From a virus, in IMG/VR virus record IMGVR_UViG_3300033148_003169, positions 1 to 38,955 of that record: 38,955 bases of DNA; one strand, 5' to 3'. This document shows positions 17,968 through 26,105 of the stretch, piece after piece. How positions within the stretch are numbered: the first letter of the stretch is position 1; every line of letters begins with the position of its first letter. The notes under the pieces were generated by a model. It ran no database searches, was not told where the DNA came from, and saw only the letters and a program-made list of their open reading frames with translations. The position numbers were made by a program, and so were the translations under genes.

Positions 17968-18407
17968 TGTGGGAAAAATTATCAAATAAAATAAAAGAAA
18001 TATTAGTAGCTAATACATTATTGGAACAAGTTTATAATTTTGAAGTTCAAACGCCGGATGGAATACCTTTTGCAACATTAGTACCGTCAGCTAATGAGAA
18101 TGAATATGATACTACTACTGAAAATGCAAGAGTTTACGCCTTTACACTAAGGTTGTATAATGAAAGAAGCGGACAGATAAAGCCAGAAGATACAGAAAGA
18201 ACAATGCGTGAGTTAGTTGATTCAGTATTAGATGATCTTGATAAAAACCATCGGCTCTCCGGATTAGCATCTGAAACAGGTTATACATTTTTATTCATGG
18301 AAGCAGCGCCTTCAATATGGGGTTATATTGAAGAACCTGCTCAATATAGAGTGGCAGAAATTGTCGTTAGATGCCACTTTTCAATAGATATTAATTTAAT
18401 TTCATAA
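17967..18407 (+). CDS. Putative tail terminator
   Basis: A 146-residue protein. Residues 1-25 form an initial helix (KLSNKIKEILVANTLLEQVYNFEV). After it an alpha-beta body contains FATLVPSANENEYDTTTENARVYAFTLRLY and RTMRELVDSVLDDLDKNHRL. This layout fits tail-terminator proteins, which cap the tail tube and halt its growth. Position between the gp10-like gene and the major tail gene supports it. Confidence 0.65.
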   Translation: MWEKLSNKIKEILVANTLLEQVYNFEVQTPDGIPFATLVPSANENEYDTTTENARVYAFTLRLYNERSGQIKPEDTERTMRELVDSVLDDLDKNHRLSGLASETGYTFLFMEAAPSIWGYIEEPAQYRVAEIVVRCHFSIDINLIS

Positions 18408-18414
18408 AAATATT

Positions 18415-19401
18415 ATGACAAAAGCGATCGGAAGATTATTTAATATAGGAATATCAAAAGAAACTACAAGGGGTTCTAATATAGCAGCTCCTACATTTTA
18501 TGTTCCTAAAAGAGCATTTACGCATGCTGATAAAGTTACAAAAGCAAGGTCAACATTATCATATAATAGTATCATAGGAGAAGGCAATCAAAACCCTGTC
18601 GCTTTGAGATGGGGAGAAGGATCTTTTGAAACTGATTTATTATCAGAAAGTTTTGGATTATTATTATTATCATTACTTGGCACTGTTAGTACGGCTGGAC
18701 CTACGGATAGCGCTTATACACATACATTTACACTTCAGGAAGATAATCAGCATGATAGTTTATCATTATGGGTTGATGATCCTACTGCTGGAGATATTGT
18801 ATTTACATTAGCAATGATAAATACTTTGACAATAGAAATCGTGCCTGACGATGTCGTAAAAGTTAGTGTTGACTTTATGTCAAAAGCATCTAAAGGAGTA
18901 AGTGATTTAACAGCATCATATTCTGCTGAAGATAAATTTTTGGGAAGAAGTTTAACATTTAAGATTGAAGATGCAACAGGAGATTTAGCGGCTGGCAATA
19001 ATGTGCCTATTAAATCTTTGACATTAAGATTTATTAAGAATTTAGTTAAAGATGATGTATTGGGAACTGTTGATCCGGAAGATATTTTAAATCAACAACT
19101 ACAAATTGAAGGTGAAGTAGAATTAAATCTTGAGAACAGAGTTTATAAGGACTTAATGCTTTCAGGAAGTTATAAAGCAATAAGAATTCAATTAATAAAT
19201 GATGATGAAGTTGTGGGAGTAGGTGCTACTAAACCACAATTTATTCTTGACTTATCAAGAGTTGATTTTGAAGCATGGGAACCAGATAGGCCGAATGATG
19301 AAATATCAAAACAAGTTATTACATTTAAGGCATTGTGGGATATCACAAATGGAGATGTAATAAATAATTGTCAATTAATAAATGAAACAGCAAGCTATTA
19401 A
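18415..19401 (+). CDS. Major tail tube protein
   Basis: A 328-residue beta-rich protein starting MTKAIGRLFNIGISKETTRG. Features include ALRWGEGSFETDLLSESFGLLLLSLLG, PTDSAYTHTFTL and VKVSVDFMSKASKGVSDL, and a near-C-terminal AIRIQLINDDEVVGVGATKPQFILDLSRV. These fit the tube proteins of long flexible tails. It sits just before the frameshifted chaperone and the tape measure, the invariant siphovirus order. Confidence 0.8.
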   Translation: MTKAIGRLFNIGISKETTRGSNIAAPTFYVPKRAFTHADKVTKARSTLSYNSIIGEGNQNPVALRWGEGSFETDLLSESFGLLLLSLLGTVSTAGPTDSAYTHTFTLQEDNQHDSLSLWVDDPTAGDIVFTLAMINTLTIEIVPDDVVKVSVDFMSKASKGVSDLTASYSAEDKFLGRSLTFKIEDATGDLAAGNNVPIKSLTLRFIKNLVKDDVLGTVDPEDILNQQLQIEGEVELNLENRVYKDLMLSGSYKAIRIQLINDDEVVGVGATKPQFILDLSRVDFEAWEPDRPNDEISKQVITFKALWDITNGDVINNCQLINETASY

Positions 19402-19402
19402 T

Positions 19403-19708
19403 ATGGTAAAATTAACTGATGTAAGACAAACAAAAGTAATTGAATTGCCATCATATCCGGGCAGTAAGATAACCATTTATGATTCTCCTTTAATGAAAGA
19501 TACATTATCTTTAAACGATCTAAAAGAAAATGATTATATAAAGATTTTTAACATTATGGTAAAGGATTGGAACTTTGAGGGAGATGATGGAAAAATATTG
19601 CCTATAGATGAAAAAAATGTATCTTCATTGAAATCAACAGATGTTGTATTTTTGATGGAACAAATTACAGAGTTTGCAAGTTTTTCAAAAAAAAAATTGA
19701 AAGAATAA
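19403..19708 (+). CDS. Tail assembly chaperone, short form (G-like)
   Basis: A 101-residue protein starting at ATG 19403, right after the tail-tube stop; the upstream ATG 19382 would overlap that gene by 20 nt. It has a beta start (KVIELPSYPGSKITIYDSPL) and helical end (TDVVFLMEQITEFASFSKKKLKE). Chaperones of this type bind the tape measure and tail subunits before assembly. A run of ten A at its end leads to a -1 extended form (19403-19824). Confidence 0.8.
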   Translation: MVKLTDVRQTKVIELPSYPGSKITIYDSPLMKDTLSLNDLKENDYIKIFNIMVKDWNFEGDDGKILPIDEKNVSSLKSTDVVFLMEQITEFASFSKKKLKE

Positions 19709-19824
19709 TTGATATCTGTATTGAGATGGGATGGACCCAAAGGCAATTGTATGAAGAAAATACAGCAGATTTTATTTCAGAACTTGTGACAGTAATTAAT
19801 AAAAGAAAAAGAAAAAATGGCTGA
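19403..19824 (+). CDS. Tail assembly chaperone, -1 frameshifted long form (GT-like)
   Basis: If ribosomes slip back one base in the A run at 19687-19696, translation leaves the short frame and continues KIERIIDICIEMGWTQRQLYEENTADFISEL to a TGA at 19822-19824. This adds about 43 residues with a WTQRQLYE pattern like the T domains of lambda-type GT proteins. The extension has no start codon of its own, overlaps the tape-measure ATG, and sits in the right gene order. That makes programmed frameshifting much more likely than chance. Confidence 0.82.
19687..19696 (+). other. Slippery run for programmed -1 frameshift
   Basis: Ten consecutive A follow TTTTTC. They contain overlapping A AAA AAA heptamers read in the zero frame as AAA AAA AAA. 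I see no strong downstream pseudoknot. Long A runs can slip without one. Confidence 0.8.
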
Positions 19825-21277
19825 TCAAAGAGTTAAATTAATAATAACTGGGCAAGATAAAGCGTCTCCTAAATTAAAAAAAGTATCAGGTGCATTGGGT
19901 GGTATGAAATCTGCGGCATTGGGCCTTATACCTGTTATAGGAGCTGCTGGATTAGCATTGGCTTTTAGGAATGTACTAAAACAAACAATTGAATTTGAAT
20001 CTAAATTAGGAGATATTGCCACCCTTATATCCGGTGATTCAACTCAAGCCATAAATCAATTTAGGGAAGGAATACAGGAACTTTCTAAAGTAGTTCCAGT
20101 AGATCCAAAAGAACTTGGATCAGCAGCTTATCAAGTGGTTTCAGCCGGTATAACAGATACAGCAGAAGCATTACAGGTTTTAGAAGAAGCATCAAAACTT
20201 GGTGTTGCTGGTTTAGGAAAAACCGAAGAAGCAACTGATTTATTGACATCAGCTTTAAACGCTTTTCAGATACCAGCACAAGAATCAGAAAGAGTTGCCG
20301 GCATATTATTTAATACTGTAAAACAAGGTAAAACGACAGTAGCAGAATTATCAAGAGCGTTTGGTCAAGTTGCGCCAATTGCAGCAGAAATGGGAGTATC
20401 AATTGAGGAACTTCAAGCAGCAACAGCGGCTTTAACAACATCGGGTCTTCAAACATCTGTCGCACAAACACAATTGAGGGCAGCAATGTCATCATTATTA
20501 AAACCTACAAAAGAGGCAAAAGAATTATTTGATGCGCTTGGAGTAAGTTCATTTAAAGTATTAATAGAGAGATCTGGTGGACTTGTAGGGGCATTTAATA
20601 AACTTAAAGAAGCAGCAAAAGGTGATGAAGAGGCATTAGCAAAAGCAGCTGGATCAGTTGAGGGTTTGAATGCTATATTGGCATTAACTGGAGCACAGAG
20701 TGAAGCATTTACTATGACGCTTGATTCAATGAAATTATCTACTATTGCTTATAATGAAGCAGTTATAAAACAAAATCAGCAAATTGATAAGCAATGGCAA
20801 TTATTAAAGAATCAATTAAATGTTGAACTCCAAAAATTAGCGTTAGTAATATTGCCAACATTATTACAAATAATGCAAGGATTACCTACTGCTATTAATA
20901 CATTGTTTATTAAACCATTTAATGCAGTAGTTAGTGTATTAGAAAATGTATTTTTTCAGATATTTAGAGTGTTAGATGCATTAGACAGATTAAAAGCGAA
21001 AGTAAGTGGCGCAATAGGCGGATTAATATCAGGAGTAAAAGGTTTTGTGGGAGGAATAGGAGGAGTATTAGGATTTCAGCATGGTGGAATTGTGCCCGGA
21101 CCATTAGGACAACCTATTCCGGCCATAGTTCATGGAGGAGAAACTATTATACCTGCTAATAAAAGAATTGGAGGGATTAATGTAAATGTATCTAATTCAA
21201 TGTTTTTAGATGATAATGCAGCAGAAAAATTTGCTGAAAAATTAACAAGAATATTAAAAGATAATGTTAGAATATAA
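19817..21277 (+). CDS. Tape measure protein (TP901-type core)
   Basis: A 486-residue protein. An N-terminal helix and hydrophobic stretch (SAALGLIPVIGAAGLALAF) lead to the PhageMin_Tail core from about residue 55 (ESKLGDIATLISGD, ELGSAAYQVVSAGITDTAEALQVLEEASKLGVAGLGKTEEATDLLTSALN). A second hydrophobic patch is at about 340 (LALVILPTLLQIMQGL), and a glycine-rich C-terminal stretch (GGLISGVKGFVGGIGGVLGFQHGG) follows. The family rule of about 0.15 nm per residue suggests a tail of about 70 nm, short for a siphovirus. The start overlaps the GT stop. Confidence 0.9.
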   Translation: MADQRVKLIITGQDKASPKLKKVSGALGGMKSAALGLIPVIGAAGLALAFRNVLKQTIEFESKLGDIATLISGDSTQAINQFREGIQELSKVVPVDPKELGSAAYQVVSAGITDTAEALQVLEEASKLGVAGLGKTEEATDLLTSALNAFQIPAQESERVAGILFNTVKQGKTTVAELSRAFGQVAPIAAEMGVSIEELQAATAALTTSGLQTSVAQTQLRAAMSSLLKPTKEAKELFDALGVSSFKVLIERSGGLVGAFNKLKEAAKGDEEALAKAAGSVEGLNAILALTGAQSEAFTMTLDSMKLSTIAYNEAVIKQNQQIDKQWQLLKNQLNVELQKLALVILPTLLQIMQGLPTAINTLFIKPFNAVVSVLENVFFQIFRVLDALDRLKAKVSGAIGGLISGVKGFVGGIGGVLGFQHGGIVPGPLGQPIPAIVHGGETIIPANKRIGGINVNVSNSMFLDDNAAEKFAEKLTRILKDNVRI

Positions 21278-22785
21278 TGTCAATTCAAGTAACTATAAAT
21301 GGGGTTGATAAAACCAAAAGTATAGAATTTGGATCTCTAAAGATTACAAATATAATTACAAGAAAAAGAGATTTATGTATTTTTGTGATAAAATCATATA
21401 CGAACGATGAATATACTCCTAGTGTAGGAAAAGAGGTTATAATTACGGATAATTCAGTAAAGATATTCGCAGGAATAATTACTGAAACAGAAAATACATC
21501 AACTTCATTTAGAATTATTAGATGGAAAGTAAGATGTCAAGATTATACTAGATTGCTTGATCATAAATTAGTAGCAGATACATTTGAAGATCAGACTGTT
21601 GATTCAATAATAGCTTCTTTAAAAACTGATTATTTTCCTGCTGGATTTACAACAAATAATGTTGATGCGCCGGTGATAGTCAACTCTGTAAAGTTTAATC
21701 AAAAACCATTAATAAAATGTTTAGAGGAATTAGCAGAATTGGTTAATTATGATTTCTATGTTGACTTTAATAAGGATTTACATTTTTTTGATAAAGAAAA
21801 AAATCCCGCGCCATTTGATATTAAAGATGATGATGGGAGTTATAGATATGAAAGTTTAATTATAAGGAAGGATAATTCTCAAATAACAAATACTGTTATT
21901 GTAAGGGGTAGTGAATTTTTAGCTACTAATTTTACAGCAGAGATTGAAGGAAATGGAGTTAATTATGTCTTTAATCTGCCCTATAAATTTTCAGATTTTC
22001 AAGCAACGATAACGGGTCAATTATTAAGTGTTGGATTAGATAACATAAATAACCCTGATGATTTTGATGCACTATTTGGATTTAGTGAAAAAATATTAAG
22101 ATTTAAAGATACTGATGTACCTTCTAATGGAGCAGTAATAAGAGTATCTGGCCGACCTAATCTTCCATTAATTTCAAAAGTAAAATTACAGGAATCAATA
22201 GATACAATGGTTTCTGCTGAAGGTGGGGATGGAATATATGAGAAATTGATTATTGATAGATCAATTACAACAAAACCCGGAGCAAGACAAAGAGCATTAG
22301 CAGAAATAGCAATATATGCTGAAACAATAGTTGAAGGAGAATTTGAAACAGAAACATCAGGATTATTTGCCGGACAAGAAATATTAATAAATTCTATATC
22401 AAGGGGAATCAATCAGAAATTTATAATAAATAAAGTTCAAATAACTCAATTTTCAAACAATACTTTTGTTTATAAAATATCATTAATTACTACAAAGACA
22501 TTTGATTTTATAGATATACTTCAAAGATTATTATTAGCAGAGTCAAAAAAATTAGATATTAATGCAAATGAAACTGTTGATCTCGCAGAAGGAGCAGATG
22601 AAAGTATTACAATTGAAGATGTAGTTGGATCATCTTTAGAACATAATTTACAAGAAGAAATAATTAATTTAGGAGAAGTATTTACTCCACAATCATTAGA
22701 TTTTGAAACGGAATTTGTACTTGGTCCACAAACTCCGGCAGGAGTTAAAAGAGTATTTATATTAAACGGATCACATTTAACTTAA
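21277..22785 (+). CDS. Tail baseplate or hub protein
   Basis: A 502-residue beta-rich protein. It starts MSIQVTINGVDKTKSIEFG, and residues 60-240 include VIITDNSVKIFAGIITETENTSTSFRIIRWKVRCQDYTRLLDHKLVADTFEDQTVDSIIASL and IKCLEELAELVNYDFYVDFNKDLHFFDK. This resembles the hub domains of tail proteins related to gp27 or the Dit-Tal region. There is no separate distal-tail gene after the tape measure, so this may combine both roles. The start overlaps the tape-measure stop by one base. Confidence 0.7.
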   Translation: MSIQVTINGVDKTKSIEFGSLKITNIITRKRDLCIFVIKSYTNDEYTPSVGKEVIITDNSVKIFAGIITETENTSTSFRIIRWKVRCQDYTRLLDHKLVADTFEDQTVDSIIASLKTDYFPAGFTTNNVDAPVIVNSVKFNQKPLIKCLEELAELVNYDFYVDFNKDLHFFDKEKNPAPFDIKDDDGSYRYESLIIRKDNSQITNTVIVRGSEFLATNFTAEIEGNGVNYVFNLPYKFSDFQATITGQLLSVGLDNINNPDDFDALFGFSEKILRFKDTDVPSNGAVIRVSGRPNLPLISKVKLQESIDTMVSAEGGDGIYEKLIIDRSITTKPGARQRALAEIAIYAETIVEGEFETETSGLFAGQEILINSISRGINQKFIINKVQITQFSNNTFVYKISLITTKTFDFIDILQRLLLAESKKLDINANETVDLAEGADESITIEDVVGSSLEHNLQEEIINLGEVFTPQSLDFETEFVLGPQTPAGVKRVFILNGSHLT

Positions 22786-22786
22786 T

Positions 22787-23251
22787 ATGAAAAAACAAGA
22801 ACAAGTATCATTAAAGGGAAAATATAAGTTTATTATTAGAGATAAATTGACTGGAAAAGTCAAGAGAGTTTATCATTATCAAAATTTAGTTCCTACTGTG
22901 GGAAGAACAATGATTGCTAATAATTTGACTGATCCGACTCCTGATGACGATCCATTAGTTTCACATGTTGCTCTTGGAACTGGAACAACAGCGCCGGCTA
23001 ATGGAGATACAACTCTTGAGACAGAAACATTTAGAAATGCTGTTGCTTCAAGAACTAACGGGAACAATATAGCTTATATTACCGGATTCTTTGATTCAAC
23101 TGAAGTTACAGGAACATTTAGAGAGGCTGGGATATTCGTTAACGGATCTGGAGCAGCAGATTCAGGTATTTTATTATCAAGGGTCGCAATTAATATAACT
23201 AAGTCCAATACAGAAACGCTTACTATAGATTGGACTCTAACTATTACATAA
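22787..23251 (+). CDS. Tail tip or fibre protein
   Basis: A 154-residue protein: helical basic N-terminus, then VSHVALGTGTTAPANGDTTLETETFRNAVASR, then FREAGIFVNGSGAADSGILLSRVAINI. The VALGTGTTAP..GDTTLE pattern recurs in small phage tail-tip or fibre proteins. Its position between the hub and another beta-rich protein supports a distal-tail role. Confidence 0.6.
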   Translation: MKKQEQVSLKGKYKFIIRDKLTGKVKRVYHYQNLVPTVGRTMIANNLTDPTPDDDPLVSHVALGTGTTAPANGDTTLETETFRNAVASRTNGNNIAYITGFFDSTEVTGTFREAGIFVNGSGAADSGILLSRVAINITKSNTETLTIDWTLTIT

Positions 23252-23252
23252 T

Positions 23253-24056
23253 ATGCCAGAGGGAAAAGACGATTTTGCTGTAGGTGAGGAATTATCAGCA
23301 GCACAAGTTAATCAAATATCAAAAAATGCTAATAGAGCAGGTGGTTTTAAAGATACACTCAATTCTGGTGAAGCTATTACTGGAGCCTCATTACCAGTGG
23401 CTATTTTCGTGAAAACTGATAATAAAGTTTATGCTTGTGATGCAAATGATGCTACTAAATTGCAATTTTATGGATTTGCTCTTTCAACAACTACTGGAGC
23501 AGATGAAGCTATAGATATACAAACTGATGGTGTTGTTAATGGATTTTCAGGATTGACAGAAGGTGTAGATTATTATATACAGGACGATAAAACAATTGGT
23601 GTATCTCCGGGATCTAATAATATTAAAGTTGGAAAAGCAATATCAGCTACTGAAATAGCAATACAAAAAGAAATGCAAATTAGAATTGGTAATGCTTCAA
23701 AGGCAATAAATGATACCAGCGATCAGACAATTACTCATAATTTAGGCGCTATTCCAAAGTTAATAAAAATTTCAGCATCTTCGGGAACTAGCAATATAAG
23801 TATGATATGTATTGGTTCTGGAACAATAATTGGTGGTAGCAATGAAAGTTCTATAGGATTAGTTGCAGCTGCTGCTGTTGGTGGGCTTGGAGGTTATCGA
23901 AGTACTTCAAAGATTTTAGAACTTAGAAACGACTCTGGTACTGTTATACGACAAGCAGAATTAAAGTCAATTAGTAATACAACATTTGTTTTACAATGGA
24001 ACACTAATGCTAATGATGGTTCTACTACTAACTTACAATGGGAAGTAATAGGATAA
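23253..24056 (+). CDS. Putative receptor-binding or tail fibre protein
   Basis: A 267-residue protein one base after the preceding gene. Residues 1-135 are beta-rich with repeated short strands (DDFAVGEELSAAQVNQISKNANRAGGF, VDYYIQDDKTIGVSPGSNNIKVG). The C-terminal half (MQIRIGNASKAINDTSDQTITHNLGAIPKLIKISA) has the style of phage fibre tips. Last of the tail genes, so a candidate receptor-binding protein. No enzymatic motif seen. Confidence 0.6.
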   Translation: MPEGKDDFAVGEELSAAQVNQISKNANRAGGFKDTLNSGEAITGASLPVAIFVKTDNKVYACDANDATKLQFYGFALSTTTGADEAIDIQTDGVVNGFSGLTEGVDYYIQDDKTIGVSPGSNNIKVGKAISATEIAIQKEMQIRIGNASKAINDTSDQTITHNLGAIPKLIKISASSGTSNISMICIGSGTIIGGSNESSIGLVAAAAVGGLGGYRSTSKILELRNDSGTVIRQAELKSISNTTFVLQWNTNANDGSTTNLQWEVIG

Positions 24057-24060
24057 AAAT

Positions 24061-24240
24061 ATGAGAGTAGATTTATTTAATCAAATAAAAGAGAAAGGTA
24101 AGGATATAAGCATTAAAGATTTTAAAGATAGTTTAATAGATTTATTTGATGAAATGATTAAGCAAAGTATTGATAAAAAAGATAAAGAAAAAATTGCTAG
24201 AATTAGAGCTTATGTTGATATTAAATTTAAAGATTTATAA
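24061..24240 (+). CDS. Small helical protein
   Basis: A 59-residue protein starting MRVDLFNQIKEKGKDISIKD. It is charged and entirely helical in appearance (DSLIDLFDEMIKQSIDKKDKEKIARIRAYVD) with no membrane segment. It starts 4 nt after the fibre gene and ends 5 nt before the XhlA-like gene, in the lysis or late zone. Unknown function. Confidence 0.6.
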   Translation: MRVDLFNQIKEKGKDISIKDFKDSLIDLFDEMIKQSIDKKDKEKIARIRAYVDIKFKDL

Positions 24241-24245
24241 GTATT

Positions 24246-24464
24246 ATGGAACAAACTAATGGCAGAAAATTTGTATCTCGGACAGAATTAGGAATTTTGG
24301 TGACTATCACCATAGCCATTATTGGCGGTCTCTTTATATTTTCATTAAATAATCAAGCGATAAGCCAAGACAACAGGGTTGAAATAAGCGGAATACAAGT
24401 TAACATAGAAAACATAGATAAAAACATAGAAGAAATTAAAAAGATGATAAAAAACGGCAATTAG
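24246..24464 (+). CDS. Small membrane protein with coiled coil (XhlA/holin-associated-like)
   Basis: A 72-residue protein. Residues 17-36 are a membrane helix (GILVTITIAIIGGLFIFSL). The rest is a heptad-patterned coil (VEISGIQVNIENIDKNIEEIKKMI). A single membrane segment plus coil is like haemolysin XhlA or phage i-spanin-like accessories of holins. Location before the amidase and holin supports a lysis role, but XhlA has its membrane helix at the other end. Confidence 0.5.
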   Translation: MEQTNGRKFVSRTELGILVTITIAIIGGLFIFSLNNQAISQDNRVEISGIQVNIENIDKNIEEIKKMIKNGN

Positions 24465-24486
24465 TTCTTTTTAAGGGAGCGGAAAG

Positions 24487-24738
24487 ATGTCAACAGCAAC
24501 AAGCAAAGTTGAGCACGAGTGTTTAGTTCACGAAATTGAAGATGTGTTTATTGTTAGGGACTTTGTTGAAAAAGCCAAAAAGCAAGAAAAAAGAGTGGAG
24601 GTTCAAATAGAACAAACAAGACCAGTTCTTATTTGTTCACTACACGATTTGAACGGCTTATACCACGAAACATTTTTCTTGCTAAAATATGGTAGCTCAA
24701 CAGAACCCTTATCAATGACCATCTCTTTTGTGGATTAA
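24487..24738 (+). CDS. Hypothetical protein
   Basis: An 83-residue protein starting MSTATSKVEHECLVHEIEDV. It has mixed alpha/beta character, with VEVQIEQTRPVLICSLHDL as a likely strand pair. It is preceded by AAGGGAG 10 nt before the ATG, a good Shine-Dalgarno sequence unlike most genes here. The leader, TTCTTT then AAGGGAG, resembles that of the small ORF at 33280. No recognised family. Confidence 0.55.
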   Translation: MSTATSKVEHECLVHEIEDVFIVRDFVEKAKKQEKRVEVQIEQTRPVLICSLHDLNGLYHETFFLLKYGSSTEPLSMTISFVD

Positions 24739-24748
24739 TGCTTCCAAA

Positions 24749-24772
24749 GGGGGGTGGCAAAATTCACCCCCC
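24749..24772. other. G-run/C-run hairpin over a small-ORF start
   Basis: GGGGGGTG and CACCCCCC pair across an 8-nt loop. The stem contains the candidate GTG start (24754) of the next small ORF and the G-run that would act as its ribosome site, so it could shut that start. The homopolymers are also places where assembly length errors are likely. Confidence 0.6.
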
Positions 24773-24873
24773 CCCTTACAGACGACCAATTTAACCAAGT
24801 AGTTAAAATGGTCATTAATAAGGCAGAAATGCCAACAAAGGAAAGAGGGTGCGAAAAAAAAACAAGCAAATAA
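24754..24873 (+). CDS. Possible small protein from a GTG start
   Basis: A 39-residue ORF from GTG 24754 that includes TDDQFNQVVKMVINKAEMPT, then RGCEKKTSK. It looks protein-like in composition, and its 3' end forms the left arm of a following terminator-like stem. An alternative start is ATG 24808 (21 residues). A one-base length error in the C-run would join it to an ATG at 24738. Treat as possible. Confidence 0.35.
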   Translation: MAKFTPPLTDDQFNQVVKMVINKAEMPTKERGCEKKTSK

Positions 24874-24900
24874 ATAAAGCACACCCTCTTTCCTCCTTTT
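24839..24900 (+). terminator. Terminator-like long stem before the lysis genes
   Basis: AGGAAAGAGGGTG (24839-24851) pairs perfectly with CACCCTCTTTCCT (24882-24894) over 13 bp, with a 30-nt A-rich loop. TTTT follows at 24897. It would end transcripts from the tail/XhlA region before the amidase, with partial efficiency because the loop is long and the T-tract short. Confidence 0.5.
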
Positions 24901-24931
24901 AAACCTATACAAAATTAACTTAAACCTATAC
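24901..24931. repeat. AAACCTATAC box pair, 21-bp period (copy 1)
   Basis: Two identical AAACCTATAC boxes start at 24901 and 24922, exactly 21 bp (two helical turns) apart, and end 4 nt before the amidase start. Each box contains TATACA/T, a near -10 hexamer. The same arrangement occurs at 31381. A regulator site or a pair of phage promoter elements is possible. Confidence 0.55.
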
Positions 24932-24935
24932 TTTT

Positions 24936-25457
24936 ATGGAAAATCAAATTAAGTGGCTCATAATCCATCACGAAGCTGGTAATAACGGTTTTGAAAGTGT
25001 AAACGAATATCACAGACAAAAATGGAACTTCAAAAGTTCTCTTGGTTATTATATTGCTTATCAGTATTACATTGATAAGTCGGGCAGAATATATCAGGGC
25101 AGGGCGGATACTGATGAAGGAATACATTGTAAAAGTATGAATAAATCAAGTATTGGTATTTGCTTACAAGGAAATTTTAGTCAAGAATTGCCAACAGAAA
25201 ATCAGAAAAGAGCATTAGAAGTGCTTATGAGTGAGCTTTGTAATAAATATAGTATTCCTCTTAAAAGAATAGTCCCACATAGATTTTTCAGAAATACAGA
25301 GTGCTATGGCAAACTCATAACAGACAACTGGGCAAGAGATTTAATAGATAGCACAGAAAATGTTAGAATAGAATTATTAAAAAAACAGATAGGAATAATT
25401 GAGCAGTTAATAAAAGTATATGTCAAATTGCTTAATTTTTTTAAAAGGTCTAAATAA
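24936..25457 (+). CDS. Endolysin: N-acetylmuramoyl-L-alanine amidase (PGRP/Amidase_2 type)
   Basis: A 173-residue enzyme. It has the T7-lysozyme-like zinc site: HH at 11-12, His115 (VPHRFF) and Cys123 (TECYG). SSLGYYIAYQYYIDKSGRIYQGR near residues 34-56 and GICLQGN near 74 are further hallmarks. It cuts the amide bond between muramic acid and the stem peptide. Residues 145-173 form a basic, amphipathic helix that may bind the wall or membrane. There is no signal peptide, so release depends on the downstream holin. Confidence 0.88.
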   Translation: MENQIKWLIIHHEAGNNGFESVNEYHRQKWNFKSSLGYYIAYQYYIDKSGRIYQGRADTDEGIHCKSMNKSSIGICLQGNFSQELPTENQKRALEVLMSELCNKYSIPLKRIVPHRFFRNTECYGKLITDNWARDLIDSTENVRIELLKKQIGIIEQLIKVYVKLLNFFKRSK

Positions 25458-25489
25458 ATTAAATGTAACATAAGTTAATACACAAAATT

Positions 25490-25753
25490 ATGGATATTTT
25501 AATTTTTGGTGGCCCAATGGTAGCATTAACTATTGGAATTACCGAAGCAATAAAAAGATTAGGAATTCCGAGTAAATGGTCACCTATTGTTGCTATTGTG
25601 ATTGGTATTATAATGGCTTTAATATCATCAGAGTTTAGAGTTTCTTCAGAAGTAATTCTTGGAGGAATGGTAATGGGCCTTAGTTCATCAGGACTTTGGT
25701 CTGGAACTAAGTCAGTATTATTAAAGAAAAAGGAAAGGTCGTCAGATAATTAA
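25490..25753 (+). CDS. Putative holin
   Basis: An 87-residue protein with hydrophobic segments at 2-20 (ILIFGGPMVALTIGITEA), 29-47 (WSPIVAIVIGIIMALIS) and 55-72 (VILGGMVMGLSSSGLWSG), followed by a basic tail (KKKERSSDN). Two or three membrane helices and a charged end are typical of holins, which open the membrane for the endolysin. Its place directly after the amidase supports this. Confidence 0.75.
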   Translation: MDILIFGGPMVALTIGITEAIKRLGIPSKWSPIVAIVIGIIMALISSEFRVSSEVILGGMVMGLSSSGLWSGTKSVLLKKKERSSDN

Positions 25754-25772
25754 TAGTTAAATACTTTTTATA

Positions 25773-26105
25773 ATGGAAAATATTGAAAAAAAAGACGAGG
25801 AAACTCCTCAAGACGAGAATAAGGACGAAGAAGCTACTGAAACGCCTGAGGAAACGCCTGAGGAAGGTTCAGAGCAAGAATCAGAGGGGTCTGAAGAGGA
25901 AAGTAATGATAAAGAATCTACAGAAGATGAATCAGAAGATAAAGAAAGTGAAGAAACTTCAGAAGAAGAATCTGAAGAGAGTGAAAATGATACTCCGGCC
26001 GAAGAAGAAACATCAGCTGAAGACGAAGAAGAAGAAGAGGAAGAGGAAACACCTGCCGAGCCTGAAGCAGAAAGTGGAGATAATGAAGACGAATCTAATG
26101 AGTAG
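25773..26105 (+). CDS. Extremely acidic low-complexity protein
   Basis: A 110-residue protein made almost entirely of Glu, Asp, Ser and Thr with some Pro, so strongly negative and probably disordered. Acidic runs such as EEEEEEEE occur near residue 88. Such proteins can mimic DNA, buffer positive surfaces, or act as inhibitors or scaffolds. It resembles the acidic stretch near the N-terminus of the capsid protein. The ATG has no Shine-Dalgarno, and it is the last sizeable gene before the terminator. Function unknown. Confidence 0.55.
   Translation: MENIEKKDEETPQDENKDEEATETPEETPEEGSEQESEGSEEESNDKESTEDESEDKESEETSEEESEESENDTPAEEETSAEDEEEEEEEETPAEPEAESGDNEDESNE

Noticed and set aside
18626-18811. 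A plus-strand ORF within the major tail gene (second frame)
   Set aside because: It lies fully within the tail gene and has low-complexity Tyr/Leu runs, a typical shadow.
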